Shown: in pieces, positions 36,055 through 45,704 of the stretch
Numbering within the stretch: the stretch's first letter is position 1
Layout: the number at the start of each line of letters is the position of its first letter
NCBI RefSeq assembly: GCF_014646135.1
Contig: NZ_BMMW01000002.1
Coordinates: forward strand, 868,001 to 932,000
Source of the DNA: Nocardia camponoti
GTDB lineage: Bacteria > Actinomycetota > Actinomycetes > Mycobacteriales > Mycobacteriaceae
Length of the DNA: 64,000 nt
Reading direction: 5' to 3'
Program-made: the position numbers and the translations under genes
The notes under the pieces: model-generated
Seen by the model: the letters and a program-made list of their open reading frames with translations, nothing else
The model's database searches: none
What the model was told of the DNA's origin: nothing

Positions 36055-36560
36055 CCGGGGTGCAGCGAGCAGCACGTCAGCCCGCTGCTGATGCCACCCG
36101 CGGCGGATTTGCCCTCCTGCGATTCCCACTGCCAGTTACGCGCACTAGCGAATGGTTGGCGGCGCCGTACGACCGCGGACGTCGGGTGTGGCCCGATGTC
36201 ACCGTTGTGGCGACTCGACCGCATCGCTGCGGACGAGCACGGGGAATGCGACGCGCATCTGGCCTGTCGCTGATGCCACCCGTGGCGGGTGAACCCTGCT
36301 GCCGGCGCCGTACGACCAGGGCGCTGGCCACGGCCGGTGTCGCCGTTGTGGCGACTCGAACCCTGACCGGGTGCGGCAGGGCAGCGCGTCCGCTCGCTGA
36401 TGCCACCCGTGGCGGGTGAACCCTGCAGTCGGCGCCGTGCGACCTGGGCGCTTGCCACGGCCCGGTGTCGCCATTGTGGCGACTTGAATCCTGACCGGGT
36501 GCGGCAGGGCAGCGCGTCCGCCCGCTGATGCCACCCGCGATAGTTGGGGTCCGCTGAGAC
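35991..36560. repeat. four-unit tandem duplication of the thiD 3' end
   Basis: Units start at 35991 (inside thiD), 36161, 36304 and 36431, each with GGCG(C/T)CGTACGAC, then GGTGTCGCCGTTGTGGCGAC and a downstream segment containing GCTGATGCCACCCG. Spacings are 170, 143 and 127 bp. Units 3 and 4 are the most alike. The copies lie in the 626-bp gap between thiD and the TetR gene, where I see no intact gene. A weaker related piece (GCTGATGTCGCCACCGG) lies near 36658. Confidence 0.85.
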
Positions 36561-36680
36561 GCGCACGATGTGGCCCGGCCAGCCGGAGTTGATGTCAGCC
36601 TGCGGTGGCGGTTCGGCCGCGTAAGGACGGGCGCGGGACTGGCTGAGCTTCCCCATGCTGATGTCGCCACCGGTGGCGGT

Positions 36681-37412
36681 TTAGTCCTGTGCGGTCTCGG
36701 TGAAAGCCGCAGACAAGGGCTGGGTTAGGTCTATTGCGATGCCGTTAAAGCGCGAATGCGCTACCGCCAAGGCGGAAATGCTTTCGGTTAGGTAATCGAC
36801 GAAACGGTCGAGTTCCATCGGCGACGACGCGCCCACATTCGCGCCTAACCACCAGTCCGTTGCCGATGCGACCGCGCCGAAAATCGAATAGTTCACCAAT
36901 TCGATGCCCATCACGTCGACCGAACCCGGCGACAACATCGCGCTCAACAATTCCGCCGCGGTGCGGGCGGTTTGGCGCGCGGTTTCGAGTGCGCGTTCGG
37001 ATTCGCGTGCCTGCTGGCTGAAATGGCTGTGCAGGATGAAGCGAAAAACGTTGGGGTGGCTGGTGATTTCGGCGACGTACTCGGCGACGCCGCGATGAAT
37101 GAGTTCGCTCAAGGTGTCGTTAGTGAGGTCGACGCCACCAAGCATGCGCTCCCACAACACTTCTCGCACGCGGTCGACAATCGCGTTGTAGAGGTCGGCC
37201 TTGTCGGCGAAATGGCGGTAGAGCTTGGGTTTGGCCGCGCCCGCTTCTTTGGCGATGTCGCCCATGCTCACATCGGGGCCAAGCGCGTCGAGCGCGCGAA
37301 ACGCCGCGTCGATGAACTCGGTGCGAACCTGGACTCGATGTTCTCGCCAACGCTCGGATCGGGCGTCGACGCGGCGGCCCTGCTGGTCAGTGGGTCGGGT
37401 CGCGCGAGTCAC
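36681..37412 (-). CDS. TetR-family transcriptional regulator
   Basis: The 243-residue protein has a TetR helix-turn-helix (AFRALDALGPDVSMGDIAKEAG and LYRHFADKADLYNAI) and a TetR C-terminal domain. I chose a GTG at 37412; longer forms run into the divergent methyltransferase promoter. It faces the methyltransferase gene across about 107 bp with a small palindrome at 37462-37478, which suggests shared control. Confidence 0.85.
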   Translation of the reverse strand: MTRATRPTDQQGRRVDARSERWREHRVQVRTEFIDAAFRALDALGPDVSMGDIAKEAGAAKPKLYRHFADKADLYNAIVDRVREVLWERMLGGVDLTNDTLSELIHRGVAEYVAEITSHPNVFRFILHSHFSQQARESERALETARQTARTAAELLSAMLSPGSVDVMGIELVNYSIFGAVASATDWWLGANVGASSPMELDRFVDYLTESISALAVAHSRFNGIAIDLTQPLSAAFTETAQD

Positions 37413-37461
37413 GCCGGGGATATTACCGGCGAGTGGAGCGATCTTGGTCGGCAGTTCACAT

Positions 37462-37478
37462 TTTGCCGATTCAGCAAA
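37462..37478. promoter_or_regulatory. small palindrome between TetR and methyltransferase genes
   Basis: TTTGC-CGATTCA-GCAAA, a 5-bp inverted repeat, lies midway between the divergent genes. This is a candidate operator for the TetR protein, but the arms are short. Confidence 0.4.
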
Positions 37479-37519
37479 GAATCTGGCGCACATTTGACCT
37501 ATTCGCACATTCTTGTTTC

Positions 37520-38161
37520 ATGAATCACGAGCACAACGACACCCACACGGCGACAAAGTACGGCGAGGAATTCTGGGAAGAGTTCTACCGCGATCGTCCG
37601 CAGATTTGGACCGGAAATCCCAACGCGCTACTGGTGCGCGAAGTCAGCGATCTCACGCCCGGCACCGCGCTTGACCTGGGCTGCGGCGAGGGCGGCGACG
37701 CGATTTGGCTCGCCGAACGCGGCTGGAAAGTGACGGCGGTTGACGTGTCGCCGACCGCGATTGAGCGTGGCAAAACGCGCGCCGCCGGACTCGACATCAC
37801 TTGGGCGGCACACGACCTTCAGCATGACTTTCCCGAAGGCACCTTCGACCTGGTCAGCGCGCAATTCCTGCATTCGCCCAACGAACGGCCCAATGAGCGG
37901 GCCGAGATTCTGCGACGTGCTTCGCAGGCAGTCGCCGTGGCGGGGCGACTCGTGATTGGCAGCCATTTCGGGATGCCGAGCTGGGCAACGCATCGGCACG
38001 ACATGGACCTGCCCAGCATTTCCCAGACACTCGAACAGCTCGCGCTCGGGCCGAATTGGCACGTCGAAATGGCTGAGCTGATTTTCGCCGAGGCGGTCTC
38101 TCCTGAAGGCGAGGTCGGCGAGCGGTCCGACAGCGTGTTGCGCATTCGCCGCGACTCGTGA
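37520..38161 (+). CDS. class I SAM-dependent methyltransferase (TehB-like)
   Basis: The 213-residue enzyme has motif I ALDLGCGEGGDAIWLAERG, an acidic second motif VTAVDVSPTAIERG and the later FDLVSAQFLHSP. The N-terminal WEEFYRDRPQIWTGNPN is typical of TehB/thiol-methyltransferase-like proteins, which methylate tellurite or small thiols. Substrate not established. The ATG at 37520 was chosen because upstream codons lie in the promoter. It is divergent from a TetR gene and convergent with the next. Confidence 0.87.
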   Translation: MNHEHNDTHTATKYGEEFWEEFYRDRPQIWTGNPNALLVREVSDLTPGTALDLGCGEGGDAIWLAERGWKVTAVDVSPTAIERGKTRAAGLDITWAAHDLQHDFPEGTFDLVSAQFLHSPNERPNERAEILRRASQAVAVAGRLVIGSHFGMPSWATHRHDMDLPSISQTLEQLALGPNWHVEMAELIFAEAVSPEGEVGERSDSVLRIRRDS

Positions 38162-38187
38162 TGCACGACTGACCTCGCAGGTCGGGC

Positions 38188-38832
38188 CTAATCCTCTTGC
38201 GGCGCTTCCTTTTTCGCGAGCATCGTGCCCTCAAGCGCGAGGTGCAAGGTCTTTGACCACTGGTCGATAATCTGCTTGCGGCGGGCTGAGTCGTCGGTGA
38301 GGACGTCGGCCAAGCCGAGGCCACGGGCCAGGTCGAGAGTGGCTTGGACCAGGTGGTGGGCGACCGGATCGGAATCATCTACGCCAAGTCCCTCGACCGC
38401 GCGGCGGTGGGCGATGCGACCAAAGTGCGCTTCCAGCGGCACAATTCGTTCGCGCAGGACAGGGTCGGTAGTCGCGTGCGTCCACACTTGCAACGCCGCC
38501 TTGAAGAACGGCGACGTGTACGACTCAACGAGCGCCTTCACCACCGCGTGCGTGCGAACCGCGCCTGGCGGGATCTCACGGATGAGTATCTGTTCGGCCT
38601 TCGACATGTCCATTCGGTTGTCGAACATGTACTCAAGCGCGGCGGCGATCAGCTCTTCCCTGGTCGGGAAATGATGCTGCGCCGCACCCCGTGACACGCC
38701 AGCACGCTCGGCGACCGTCGACACCGTCGCCCCGGTCCACCCGGTTTCGGCGAGGCAGTCGATGGTCGCCTCAAGCAACCGCTGTCGGGTGACCCGACTG
38801 CGGTCCTGCTTGGGTTCGTGAGGTGTAGCCAT
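38188..38832 (-). CDS. TetR-family regulator of the carboxylase operon
   Basis: The 214-residue protein has the TetR motif DCLAETGWTGATVSTVAERAGVSRGAAQHHFPTREELIAA. It is the last gene of the minus-strand operon, only 4 bp after the enoyl-CoA hydratase, so it is made together with the pathway enzymes and probably represses them. The 16-bp palindrome upstream of the operon (47486-47501) is the best candidate site. Confidence 0.88.
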   Translation of the reverse strand: MATPHEPKQDRSRVTRQRLLEATIDCLAETGWTGATVSTVAERAGVSRGAAQHHFPTREELIAAALEYMFDNRMDMSKAEQILIREIPPGAVRTHAVVKALVESYTSPFFKAALQVWTHATTDPVLRERIVPLEAHFGRIAHRRAVEGLGVDDSDPVAHHLVQATLDLARGLGLADVLTDDSARRKQIIDQWSKTLHLALEGTMLAKKEAPQED

Positions 38833-38836
38833 GCGG

Positions 38837-39607
38837 CTATTGTGCCCAGTTCGGTAGTCGCTTCTGGAAGAAGGCCGTCATACCTTCGATCACCTCGGGG
38901 GTGCCGAAGAAGCCCGCCGACCGCTTCGCCAGCGCCTCAGCTTCGGCATCGAAGGTCGCGAGCAACTGCGCGTTGACGAGTCGCTTCGACTCGGCGAGAC
39001 CCTGCGGCGAACCCTTCCGCAGCTCGCCACACAGGCGTTTCACCTCGGCAGCCGCGTCGTCGGCAGCGACGGTGATAAGGCCGATTTCTTGCGCGGTCGC
39101 CGCGTCGAACTTCTCGCCGGTGAGGAAATACCGGCTTGCCGCACGCTGGCTGAGCCGGGGTACCAGGGTGAGCGAGATCATGAATGGTGCCATGCCGATG
39201 CGCACCTCGGTGAGCGCGAAGCTGCTGCTGGGCCCAGCGACGACGAGGTCGCAGGCCGCGATAATGCCCATGCCGCCCGCGCGGACGTTGCCGTCGATGT
39301 GCGCGACGACCGGTTTGTCGGAGGCAAGGATGCCGCGCAGCACGTCGATCATCACGCGCGTGCGCTGATCGGCGGCGGTAGCCGGGTCGGCGGTCGTTGC
39401 TTCCTTCAGGTCGGCACCCGCGCAGAAGGTGTCGCCGGTGTGTGCGAGCACGATGCCGCGCACGGCCGGATCTTCATTGGCCTGATTGATACCCGCGACA
39501 AGTTCACGAACAAGCTTGGATGACAAGGCATTTCGGTTGTGCGGCGAATCGAAGGTGAGCGTGGCGAATCCGTCGGCCACGTCGTACCGGACGAAGGGTT
39601 CTTCCAC
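38837..39607 (-). CDS. enoyl-CoA hydratase (EchA7/AtuE-like)
   Basis: The 256-residue crotonase-fold protein has the oxyanion-hole segments DTFCAGADLKE and VRAGGMGIIAACDLVVAG. A crotonase in this operon position could hydrate the enoyl-CoA made after carboxylation, as AtuE-type hydratases do. It lies 187 bp downstream of an acyl-CoA dehydrogenase and 4 bp before the TetR gene. Confidence 0.88.
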   Translation of the reverse strand: MEEPFVRYDVADGFATLTFDSPHNRNALSSKLVRELVAGINQANEDPAVRGIVLAHTGDTFCAGADLKEATTADPATAADQRTRVMIDVLRGILASDKPVVAHIDGNVRAGGMGIIAACDLVVAGPSSSFALTEVRIGMAPFMISLTLVPRLSQRAASRYFLTGEKFDAATAQEIGLITVAADDAAAEVKRLCGELRKGSPQGLAESKRLVNAQLLATFDAEAEALAKRSAGFFGTPEVIEGMTAFFQKRLPNWAQ

Positions 39608-39794
39608 GATGCTCTCCTAGGTAGAGGTGAAACGGTTGGATGCCACGAGCGGAGCCCAGCGGCATGCGGAGACGAGGGCCGAAGGCTTGACACCTCAACG
39701 CCAAGCGCGATGCCAAACGCTGGCGAGCTGCCCGAGGCCCAATGCGCGCACGCAATGTGCGCGACATCGAGGCTCTGGGCAGCGCGGCCAAACA

Positions 39795-40955
39795 TCAGTA
39801 CGAGCGCGGCAAACCGAGCGAGTGCTGGGCGACGAAGTTCAAGATCATCTCGCGGCTGACCGGCGCGACACGCATGATGCGTGCGGCACCGAGCATGCCG
39901 GCCAAGCCGACCTCGGCCGTGAGACCCGAACCGCCGTGGGTCTGAATCGACTGGTCGAGCGCCTTGATCGACGCTTCGGCACCGGCGTACTTGGCCATGT
40001 TGGCCGCCTCCGCCGCGCCGAACTCGTCGCCGGAGTCGTAGAGCACCGCGGCCTTCTGCATCATCAGACGCGCGAGCTCGAGTTCGATCTTGACCTGGGC
40101 GAGCGGGTGCGAAATGCCCTGGTGCGCACCGATCGGTGTCTTCCACACCTGACGCTGGTTGGCGTACTCAACCGCACGATCAAGCGCGTAACGGCCCATG
40201 CCGATGCCCATTGCCGAGCCCATGATGCGCTCGGGGTTCAGGCCAGCGAAGAGCTGCGCGAGCGCGGCGTCTTCGGCACCGACAAGCGCGTTCGCGGGCA
40301 GGCGAACGTCGTCGAGGAACAGCGTGAACTGGCGATCTGGCTCCGAGAAGTCCATGTCCTGGGCGGTCTTGTTGAACCCAGGTGTGTCGGTTGGCACGAT
40401 GAACAGCGCGGGCTTGAGCTTGCCCGTCTTGTTGTCTTCGGTGCGCGAGACGATCAGCACAGCGTCGGCTTGGTCGACACCCGAGATGAAGATCTTGTTG
40501 CCGTTGAGGATCCAGTCGTCACCATCGCGGCGAGCGGTGGTGGTGATCTGGTGCGAGTTCGAGCCAGCGTCGGGTTCGGTGATGCCGAACGCCATGATCT
40601 TGCTGCCGTCGGCGAGACCGGGCAGCCACTCCTGCTTCTGCTCATCGGTGCCGTACTTGGCAATGATCGTGCCGCAGATCGCGGGCGAAACGACCATCAG
40701 CAGCAGGCCAGCGCCCTGGGTGGCGAGCTCTTCGAGCACGAGCGACAGCTCGTAGATGCCAGCGCCACCGCCGCCGTACTCCTCAGGCAGGTTGACGCCG
40801 ATGAAGCCGAGCTTGCCCGCTTCGTTCCAGAGCTCGGTGAGCGGCTCGTGCTTGAGCACCTTCGGGCGGACGTAGTCGCGGTAGTTGTACTTCGCGGCAA
40901 GCGCGGCTACCGCAGCGCGCAGCGCCTTCTGCTCTTCCGTTTCGATGAAGCTCAT
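39795..40955 (-). CDS. acyl-CoA dehydrogenase (FadE12-like)
   Basis: The 386-residue flavoenzyme has the acyl-CoA dehydrogenase signatures FGITEPDAGSNSHQITTTARRDG and QTHGGSGLTAEVGLAGM. It would introduce a double bond next to the CoA carbonyl, probably in a branched or isoprenoid acyl-CoA. It overlaps the biotin carboxylase gene by 4 bp, showing translational coupling. Exact substrate unknown. Confidence 0.9.
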   Translation of the reverse strand: MSFIETEEQKALRAAVAALAAKYNYRDYVRPKVLKHEPLTELWNEAGKLGFIGVNLPEEYGGGGAGIYELSLVLEELATQGAGLLLMVVSPAICGTIIAKYGTDEQKQEWLPGLADGSKIMAFGITEPDAGSNSHQITTTARRDGDDWILNGNKIFISGVDQADAVLIVSRTEDNKTGKLKPALFIVPTDTPGFNKTAQDMDFSEPDRQFTLFLDDVRLPANALVGAEDAALAQLFAGLNPERIMGSAMGIGMGRYALDRAVEYANQRQVWKTPIGAHQGISHPLAQVKIELELARLMMQKAAVLYDSGDEFGAAEAANMAKYAGAEASIKALDQSIQTHGGSGLTAEVGLAGMLGAARIMRVAPVSREMILNFVAQHSLGLPRSY

Positions 40956-42946
40956 GACTGCTCCTGCTCCTGTTCCTCGACCACCGCGAGTACTGTCCCG
41001 ACCTCAACCTGTTGGCCTACGGTCACATTCAATGCACTGAGAATGCCGGTGGCAGGCGCGGCGATGGTGTGTTCCATCTTCATCGCCTCAAGCCACAGGA
41101 TGGGCTGACCGTGCTGCACGAGGTCGCCCTCGGCGGCACCGAGCCGAATAACACTGCCGGGCATCGGCGCGAGGAGCGAACCGGCGGCGACCTGCGTTGA
41201 CGGGTCGGTGAAGCGCGGCAGGCGACGGACCGAGACCGGGCCGAGCGGCGAGTCGACCGCGACGAGGTCGCCGTACCGCGCGACGTCGAACTGGCGACGA
41301 ACAACGCCGCGCTCCCCCGGCACACCAAGCACGACACGGTCGGGACTGACCGAAATCAGTTCCAGCCCTTCGTAGCCCGCGACATCGATGCCAGTGCGCG
41401 TGAACCGGTAGCTGACCTCGTGCACGCCACTCGTACGACTTTCATACGACTTACGCTGCGGTGCCGAAGCCAGATTGCGCCAGCCACTCGGAGTGAGCGA
41501 ACCAATGCGCGATGCAGCTCGATTCTTAGCCGAATCCGCAAGTGCCGCAGCAACAATCGACAACGCCTCGTCGCTCTCGCTGACCAGTGGCGCGGACAGC
41601 ACGGCGAGGTCGTGAGTAGCGAAGAACGCGGTATCGGTATCGCCAGCGAGGAAGGCCGGGTGCCGAAGCACGCGGACAAGCAGGTCGCGGTTGGTGACGA
41701 GACCGTGAATCTTGGCGCGCTGCAACGCGGTTGCGAGCAGATGCGCGGCCTCAGCTCGCGAATCGGCGAAAGAGATGACCTTGGCCAACATCGGGTCGTA
41801 GTGCACCCCGACGACCGAGCCGTCGACAATGCCGGTGTCGAGACGAATGCCCGACTGGTCGAGCACCGTGAATTCGCCCGCGGTGAACGGGATGTCGATG
41901 CGTTCGACGGTGCCGCTCTGCGGCTGCCAATCGTTGGCGGGGTCTTCGGCGTACAGCCGGACCTCGATCGAGTGGCCGCGCTGCGCGGGCTGTTCAGTGG
42001 GCAGCGGCAGCCCCGACGCCACCTGCAATTGCAGGCGAACCAGGTCGAGTCCGGTGGTTTGCTCAGTGACCGGGTGCTCAACTTGCAGGCGCGTGTTCAT
42101 CTCAAGGAAGAAGAACTCGCCCTGCTCGTCGGCTAGGAACTCGACCGTGCCAGCGCCTTCGTAGCCGATGGCCTCGGCGGCGAGCCGGGCAGCGTCGAAG
42201 AGCCGCTTGCGCATGCCGTCGAGCTTCTCGACCAGCGGCGACGGTGCCTCTTCAACGACCTTCTGGTGACGACGCTGAATCGAGCATTCACGCTCACCGA
42301 CCGCCCAGGTGGTGCCGAACGTGTCGGACATGACCTGGACCTCGATGTGGCGACCGGTCTCTAGATACCGCTCGCAGAACACTGTCGGATCGCCGAACGC
42401 CGACTCCGCTTCGCGCTGAGCCGCGGCGATCTGGTCGGCGAGTTCGCCGAGTTCGCGGACAACGCGCATACCGCGACCGCCACCGCCAGCGGACGCCTTG
42501 ATGAGCACCGGCAGGTGCGCTTCGGTGACCTCGGCAGGGTCGAGCTCGGCGAGGACAGGAACGCCAGCCGCGTCCATCATCTTCTTGGACTCGACTTTGG
42601 AGCCCATCTGCTCGATCGCGGCAACCGGCGGCCCAATCCACACCAGCCCGGCATCTTGCACCGCGCGTGCGAATTCGGCGTTCTCCGAAAGGAATCCGTA
42701 GCCCGGGTGAATCGCGTCGGCACCGGCCGACAGCGCAGCCTCGATGATCAGCTCACCGCGCAGGTACGTCTCGCCAGGCGTGTTGCCGGGCAGGCGGATA
42801 GCGGCGTCGGCCTCGGCCACGTGCGGCGATGCCGCGTCGGCGTCGGAGTACACGGCCGTTGTGCCAATGCCCATCCGGCGACAAGTGGCGAACACACGGC
42901 GCGCGATCTCGCCACGGTTGGCAACAAGAACATTCGAGATTCCCAT
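40952..42946 (-). CDS. accA: biotin-dependent acyl-CoA carboxylase alpha subunit
   Basis: The 664-residue protein has the biotin carboxylase domain (NVLVANRGEIARRV, GYGFLSENAEFA, ATP-grasp KASAGGGGRGM) and a C-terminal biotinyl domain with EAMKMEH carrying the biotin lysine. With the adjacent beta subunit it carboxylates an acyl-CoA. I chose the ATG at 42946; a GTG at 42961, overlapping the preceding stop, would add five residues. Relatives in this order are M. tuberculosis AccA2 and Pseudomonas AtuF. Confidence 0.92.
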   Translation of the reverse strand: MGISNVLVANRGEIARRVFATCRRMGIGTTAVYSDADAASPHVAEADAAIRLPGNTPGETYLRGELIIEAALSAGADAIHPGYGFLSENAEFARAVQDAGLVWIGPPVAAIEQMGSKVESKKMMDAAGVPVLAELDPAEVTEAHLPVLIKASAGGGGRGMRVVRELGELADQIAAAQREAESAFGDPTVFCERYLETGRHIEVQVMSDTFGTTWAVGERECSIQRRHQKVVEEAPSPLVEKLDGMRKRLFDAARLAAEAIGYEGAGTVEFLADEQGEFFFLEMNTRLQVEHPVTEQTTGLDLVRLQLQVASGLPLPTEQPAQRGHSIEVRLYAEDPANDWQPQSGTVERIDIPFTAGEFTVLDQSGIRLDTGIVDGSVVGVHYDPMLAKVISFADSRAEAAHLLATALQRAKIHGLVTNRDLLVRVLRHPAFLAGDTDTAFFATHDLAVLSAPLVSESDEALSIVAAALADSAKNRAASRIGSLTPSGWRNLASAPQRKSYESRTSGVHEVSYRFTRTGIDVAGYEGLELISVSPDRVVLGVPGERGVVRRQFDVARYGDLVAVDSPLGPVSVRRLPRFTDPSTQVAAGSLLAPMPGSVIRLGAAEGDLVQHGQPILWLEAMKMEHTIAAPATGILSALNVTVGQQVEVGTVLAVVEEQEQEQS

Positions 42947-42957
42947 GTTCCCAGGCC

Positions 42958-44556
42958 TCACATTCGGAAGACGCCGAAGCCATCGGCGCCCTTGACGGGT
43001 GCGTTGTGAATGGCCGAGAGAGCCATCCCAAGCACAGTGCGGGTGTCGCGGGGGTCGATGATGCCGTCATCAAAGAGCCTGCCGGACAGGAACATTGGCA
43101 TTGCCTCGGCCTCGATCTGCGCCTCGACCATCGCGGCGAGACCGGCGGCGCCTTCCTCGTCGAAGGGCAGCCCCTTCGACTCGGCAGCACCGCGCTGCAC
43201 GATCGTGATGACGCCAGCGAGCTGCGCGCCGCCCATCACGGCCGACTTCGCGCTCGGCCATGCGAAAAGGAAGCGCGGGTTGAACGCGCGACCACACATG
43301 CCGTAGTGCCCGGCACCGTAGGAAGCGCCGACAAGCAGCGAAATGTGCGGCACCTTGGAGTTGGCGACCGCGTTGATCATCATCGCGCCGTGCTTGATGA
43401 TGCCGCCGTGCTCGTACTCCTTGCCGACCATGTAGCCAGTGGTGTTGTGCAGGAACAACAGTGGCGTGTTCTTCTTGTTCGCGAGCTGAATGAACTGCGT
43501 TGCCTTCTGCGATTCCTCGGAGAAGAGCACCCCGCGCGCGTTGGCGAGGATGCCGATGGGGTAGCCGTTGATTTCGGCCCAGCCGGTGACCAGGCTCGAC
43601 CCGTACAGCGGCTTGAACTCGTCGAAGTCCGACCCGTCGACAACGCGGGCGATGACTTCGCGCGGGTCGAACGGAATCTTGAGGTCTGACGGCACGATGC
43701 CGAGCAGTTCTTCGGGGTTGTAGAGCGGCGAGATGACTTCCTCGCGGGGCTCAGGCCCCTCCTTCTTCCAGTTCAGTCGACGAACGATGTTGCGCCCCAA
43801 GCGGATTGCGTCTTGTTCGTCGGCAGCCAGATAGTCGGCGAGGCCCGACGTGCGCGCGTGCATTTGCGCGCCTCCGAGGGTCTCGTCGTCGGAATCCTCA
43901 CCCGTTGCCATCTTGACCAGCGGCGGGCCCGCGAGGAATACCTTCGCGCCGCCGTCGACCATCACGACGTAGTCGGACATGCCGGGGATGTACGCGCCAC
44001 CGGCAGTGGAGTTACCGAACACCAGCGAGATGGTGGGAATGCCAGCGGCCGACGCCTGGGTGAGGTCGCGGAACATCGCGCCACCCGGGATGAAGACCTC
44101 TTTCTGCGTTGGCAGGTCGGCACCGGCGGACTCAACGAGCGAGATAACCGGCAGACGGTTTTCCCGAATGATCTCGTTGATACGCATCTGCTTGCGCAGG
44201 GTCCACGGGTTGGACGCGCCACCGCGCACGGTGGGGTCGGGCGCGACGACCATGCACTCGACGCCTTCGACAATGCCGATGCCCGCGATGGTCGACGCGC
44301 CTACCTGGAAGTCACTGCCCCACGCGGCGAGCGGGCACAGTTCGAGGAAGGGCGAATCCTCGTCGAGCAGTAGTTCGATGCGCTCGCGCGCGGTGAGCTT
44401 GCCGCGCTTGTGATGGCGAGCCACCTTGTCGGGGCCGCCGCCTGCGATGGCCTTGGCGAATTCGACTTCAACCTCGGCGAGTTTGGTCGACATCGCCTCA
44501 GCGGCCGCTGAGTATTCCGCCGACGAGGTGTCGAGCGTGGTTCGGAAAGCCGTCAC
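42958..44556 (-). CDS. accD: acyl-CoA carboxylase beta (carboxyltransferase) subunit
   Basis: The 532-residue carboxyltransferase has the two crotonase-like halves (N- and C-domains) of the MCC/GCC-type beta subunits, with VFGNSTAGGAYIPGMSDYVVM and VGASYGAGHYGMCGRAFNPRF. The closest role by sequence type is methylcrotonyl- or geranyl-CoA carboxylation. It overlaps the upstream dehydrogenase by 4 bp and adjoins the alpha subunit, forming the enzyme core of the operon. Confidence 0.92.
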   Translation of the reverse strand: MTAFRTTLDTSSAEYSAAAEAMSTKLAEVEVEFAKAIAGGGPDKVARHHKRGKLTARERIELLLDEDSPFLELCPLAAWGSDFQVGASTIAGIGIVEGVECMVVAPDPTVRGGASNPWTLRKQMRINEIIRENRLPVISLVESAGADLPTQKEVFIPGGAMFRDLTQASAAGIPTISLVFGNSTAGGAYIPGMSDYVVMVDGGAKVFLAGPPLVKMATGEDSDDETLGGAQMHARTSGLADYLAADEQDAIRLGRNIVRRLNWKKEGPEPREEVISPLYNPEELLGIVPSDLKIPFDPREVIARVVDGSDFDEFKPLYGSSLVTGWAEINGYPIGILANARGVLFSEESQKATQFIQLANKKNTPLLFLHNTTGYMVGKEYEHGGIIKHGAMMINAVANSKVPHISLLVGASYGAGHYGMCGRAFNPRFLFAWPSAKSAVMGGAQLAGVITIVQRGAAESKGLPFDEEGAAGLAAMVEAQIEAEAMPMFLSGRLFDDGIIDPRDTRTVLGMALSAIHNAPVKGADGFGVFRM

Positions 44557-45704
44557 GACTGGTACCCCAATACTTTCGACGCGAGCATGGTGAGGATCTC
44601 GTTGGTGCCGCCGCCAATACCGATGATGCGCACATCACGGTAGATGCGTTCCACCTCAGCTTCGCGCATGTAGCCCATGCCGCCGTGCAACTGAACGGCC
44701 TGGTTGGCGACCCACTCGGCCGTCTCGACCGCGTTGTTCTTGGCGAAGCACACCTGCGCGATGAGGTTGGCATCGCCTGCTGCGTAGCGCTCGACAAGCG
44801 AGCGGGTGTAGGTGCGCGAAATGTCGATGCGCTGCGCCATTTCGGTGAGCGTCATCTGGACCTTCTGGCGACTGATCAGCGGGCGACCGAAGGTCTGCCG
44901 ATCGCGGCACCACGCGACGGTGAGGTCGAGTGCGCGCTGAGCGAGCGAATACGCCTGCACCGCGAGGCCAACGCGCTCGCTGACGAACGCGGCAGCGATC
45001 TGGGCAAAGCCCGAATTCTCCGCGCCGACAAGGTTTGTCGCCGGAACGCGCACATCGACGTAGGAAAGCTCAGCGGTATCCGAAGCAAGCCAGCCCATTT
45101 TCTCCAGCTTGCGGCTGACCGTGAAACCAGGCGTGTTCTTGGGCACGATGATGAGCGAGACGCCAGCCGCGCCCGGGCCACCGGTACGCACCGCCGTGAC
45201 GACGAAGTCCGCGCGACAAGCTGAGGTGATGAAGGTCTTCGCACCGTTGATGATGAAATCGTCGCCGTCGCGTACCGCGGTGGTGGTGAGGTGACCAACG
45301 TCGGAACCGCCACCGGGCTCGGTGATGGCAAGCGAGCCGATGAGGTCGCCAGCGAGCGTTGGCTTGGCCCACTCGTCGATCTGCGCCTGGTTGCCCGAAT
45401 TGATGATGTGCGGCAACGCGATTCCGCAGGTGAACAGCGAAGCCCACAGGCCGCCCGAACCGCCAGCAAGGTGGATTTCCTCGCCGACGATCACGGAGTC
45501 GAGCGCGTCCCCGCCCTCGCCGCCAGCCGACTCGGGGTAGTCGACGCCGAGCAGACCGAGCGCGCCCGCCTTCTTATGCAGCTCGCGCGGAAGTTCACCT
45601 TCGCGCTCCCAGGTATCGAGGTGCGGAAGTACCTCGCGCTCAACGAAACCCCGCACAGTCGAACGCAATTCGCGGCGTTCAGGGGTGTCCCATACCGATG
45701 TCAT
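44553..45704 (-). CDS. acyl-CoA dehydrogenase (FadE13-like)
   Basis: The 383-residue flavoenzyme has GSLAITEPGGGSDVGHLTTTAV and QLHGGMGYMREAEVERIYRDVR, standard acyl-CoA dehydrogenase signatures. I chose the ATG at 45704 with GGAG 8 bp upstream; a longer frame to 45749 lies inside the AtuA-like gene. It is second in the operon and overlaps both neighbours by 4 bp. Confidence 0.9.
   Translation of the reverse strand: MTSVWDTPERRELRSTVRGFVEREVLPHLDTWEREGELPRELHKKAGALGLLGVDYPESAGGEGGDALDSVIVGEEIHLAGGSGGLWASLFTCGIALPHIINSGNQAQIDEWAKPTLAGDLIGSLAITEPGGGSDVGHLTTTAVRDGDDFIINGAKTFITSACRADFVVTAVRTGGPGAAGVSLIIVPKNTPGFTVSRKLEKMGWLASDTAELSYVDVRVPATNLVGAENSGFAQIAAAFVSERVGLAVQAYSLAQRALDLTVAWCRDRQTFGRPLISRQKVQMTLTEMAQRIDISRTYTRSLVERYAAGDANLIAQVCFAKNNAVETAEWVANQAVQLHGGMGYMREAEVERIYRDVRIIGIGGGTNEILTMLASKVLGYQS

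Noticed and set aside
39627..41108. 493-residue open frame antisense to the acyl-CoA dehydrogenase
   Set aside because: The opposite strand encodes a clear flavoenzyme with family motifs; this frame has none.
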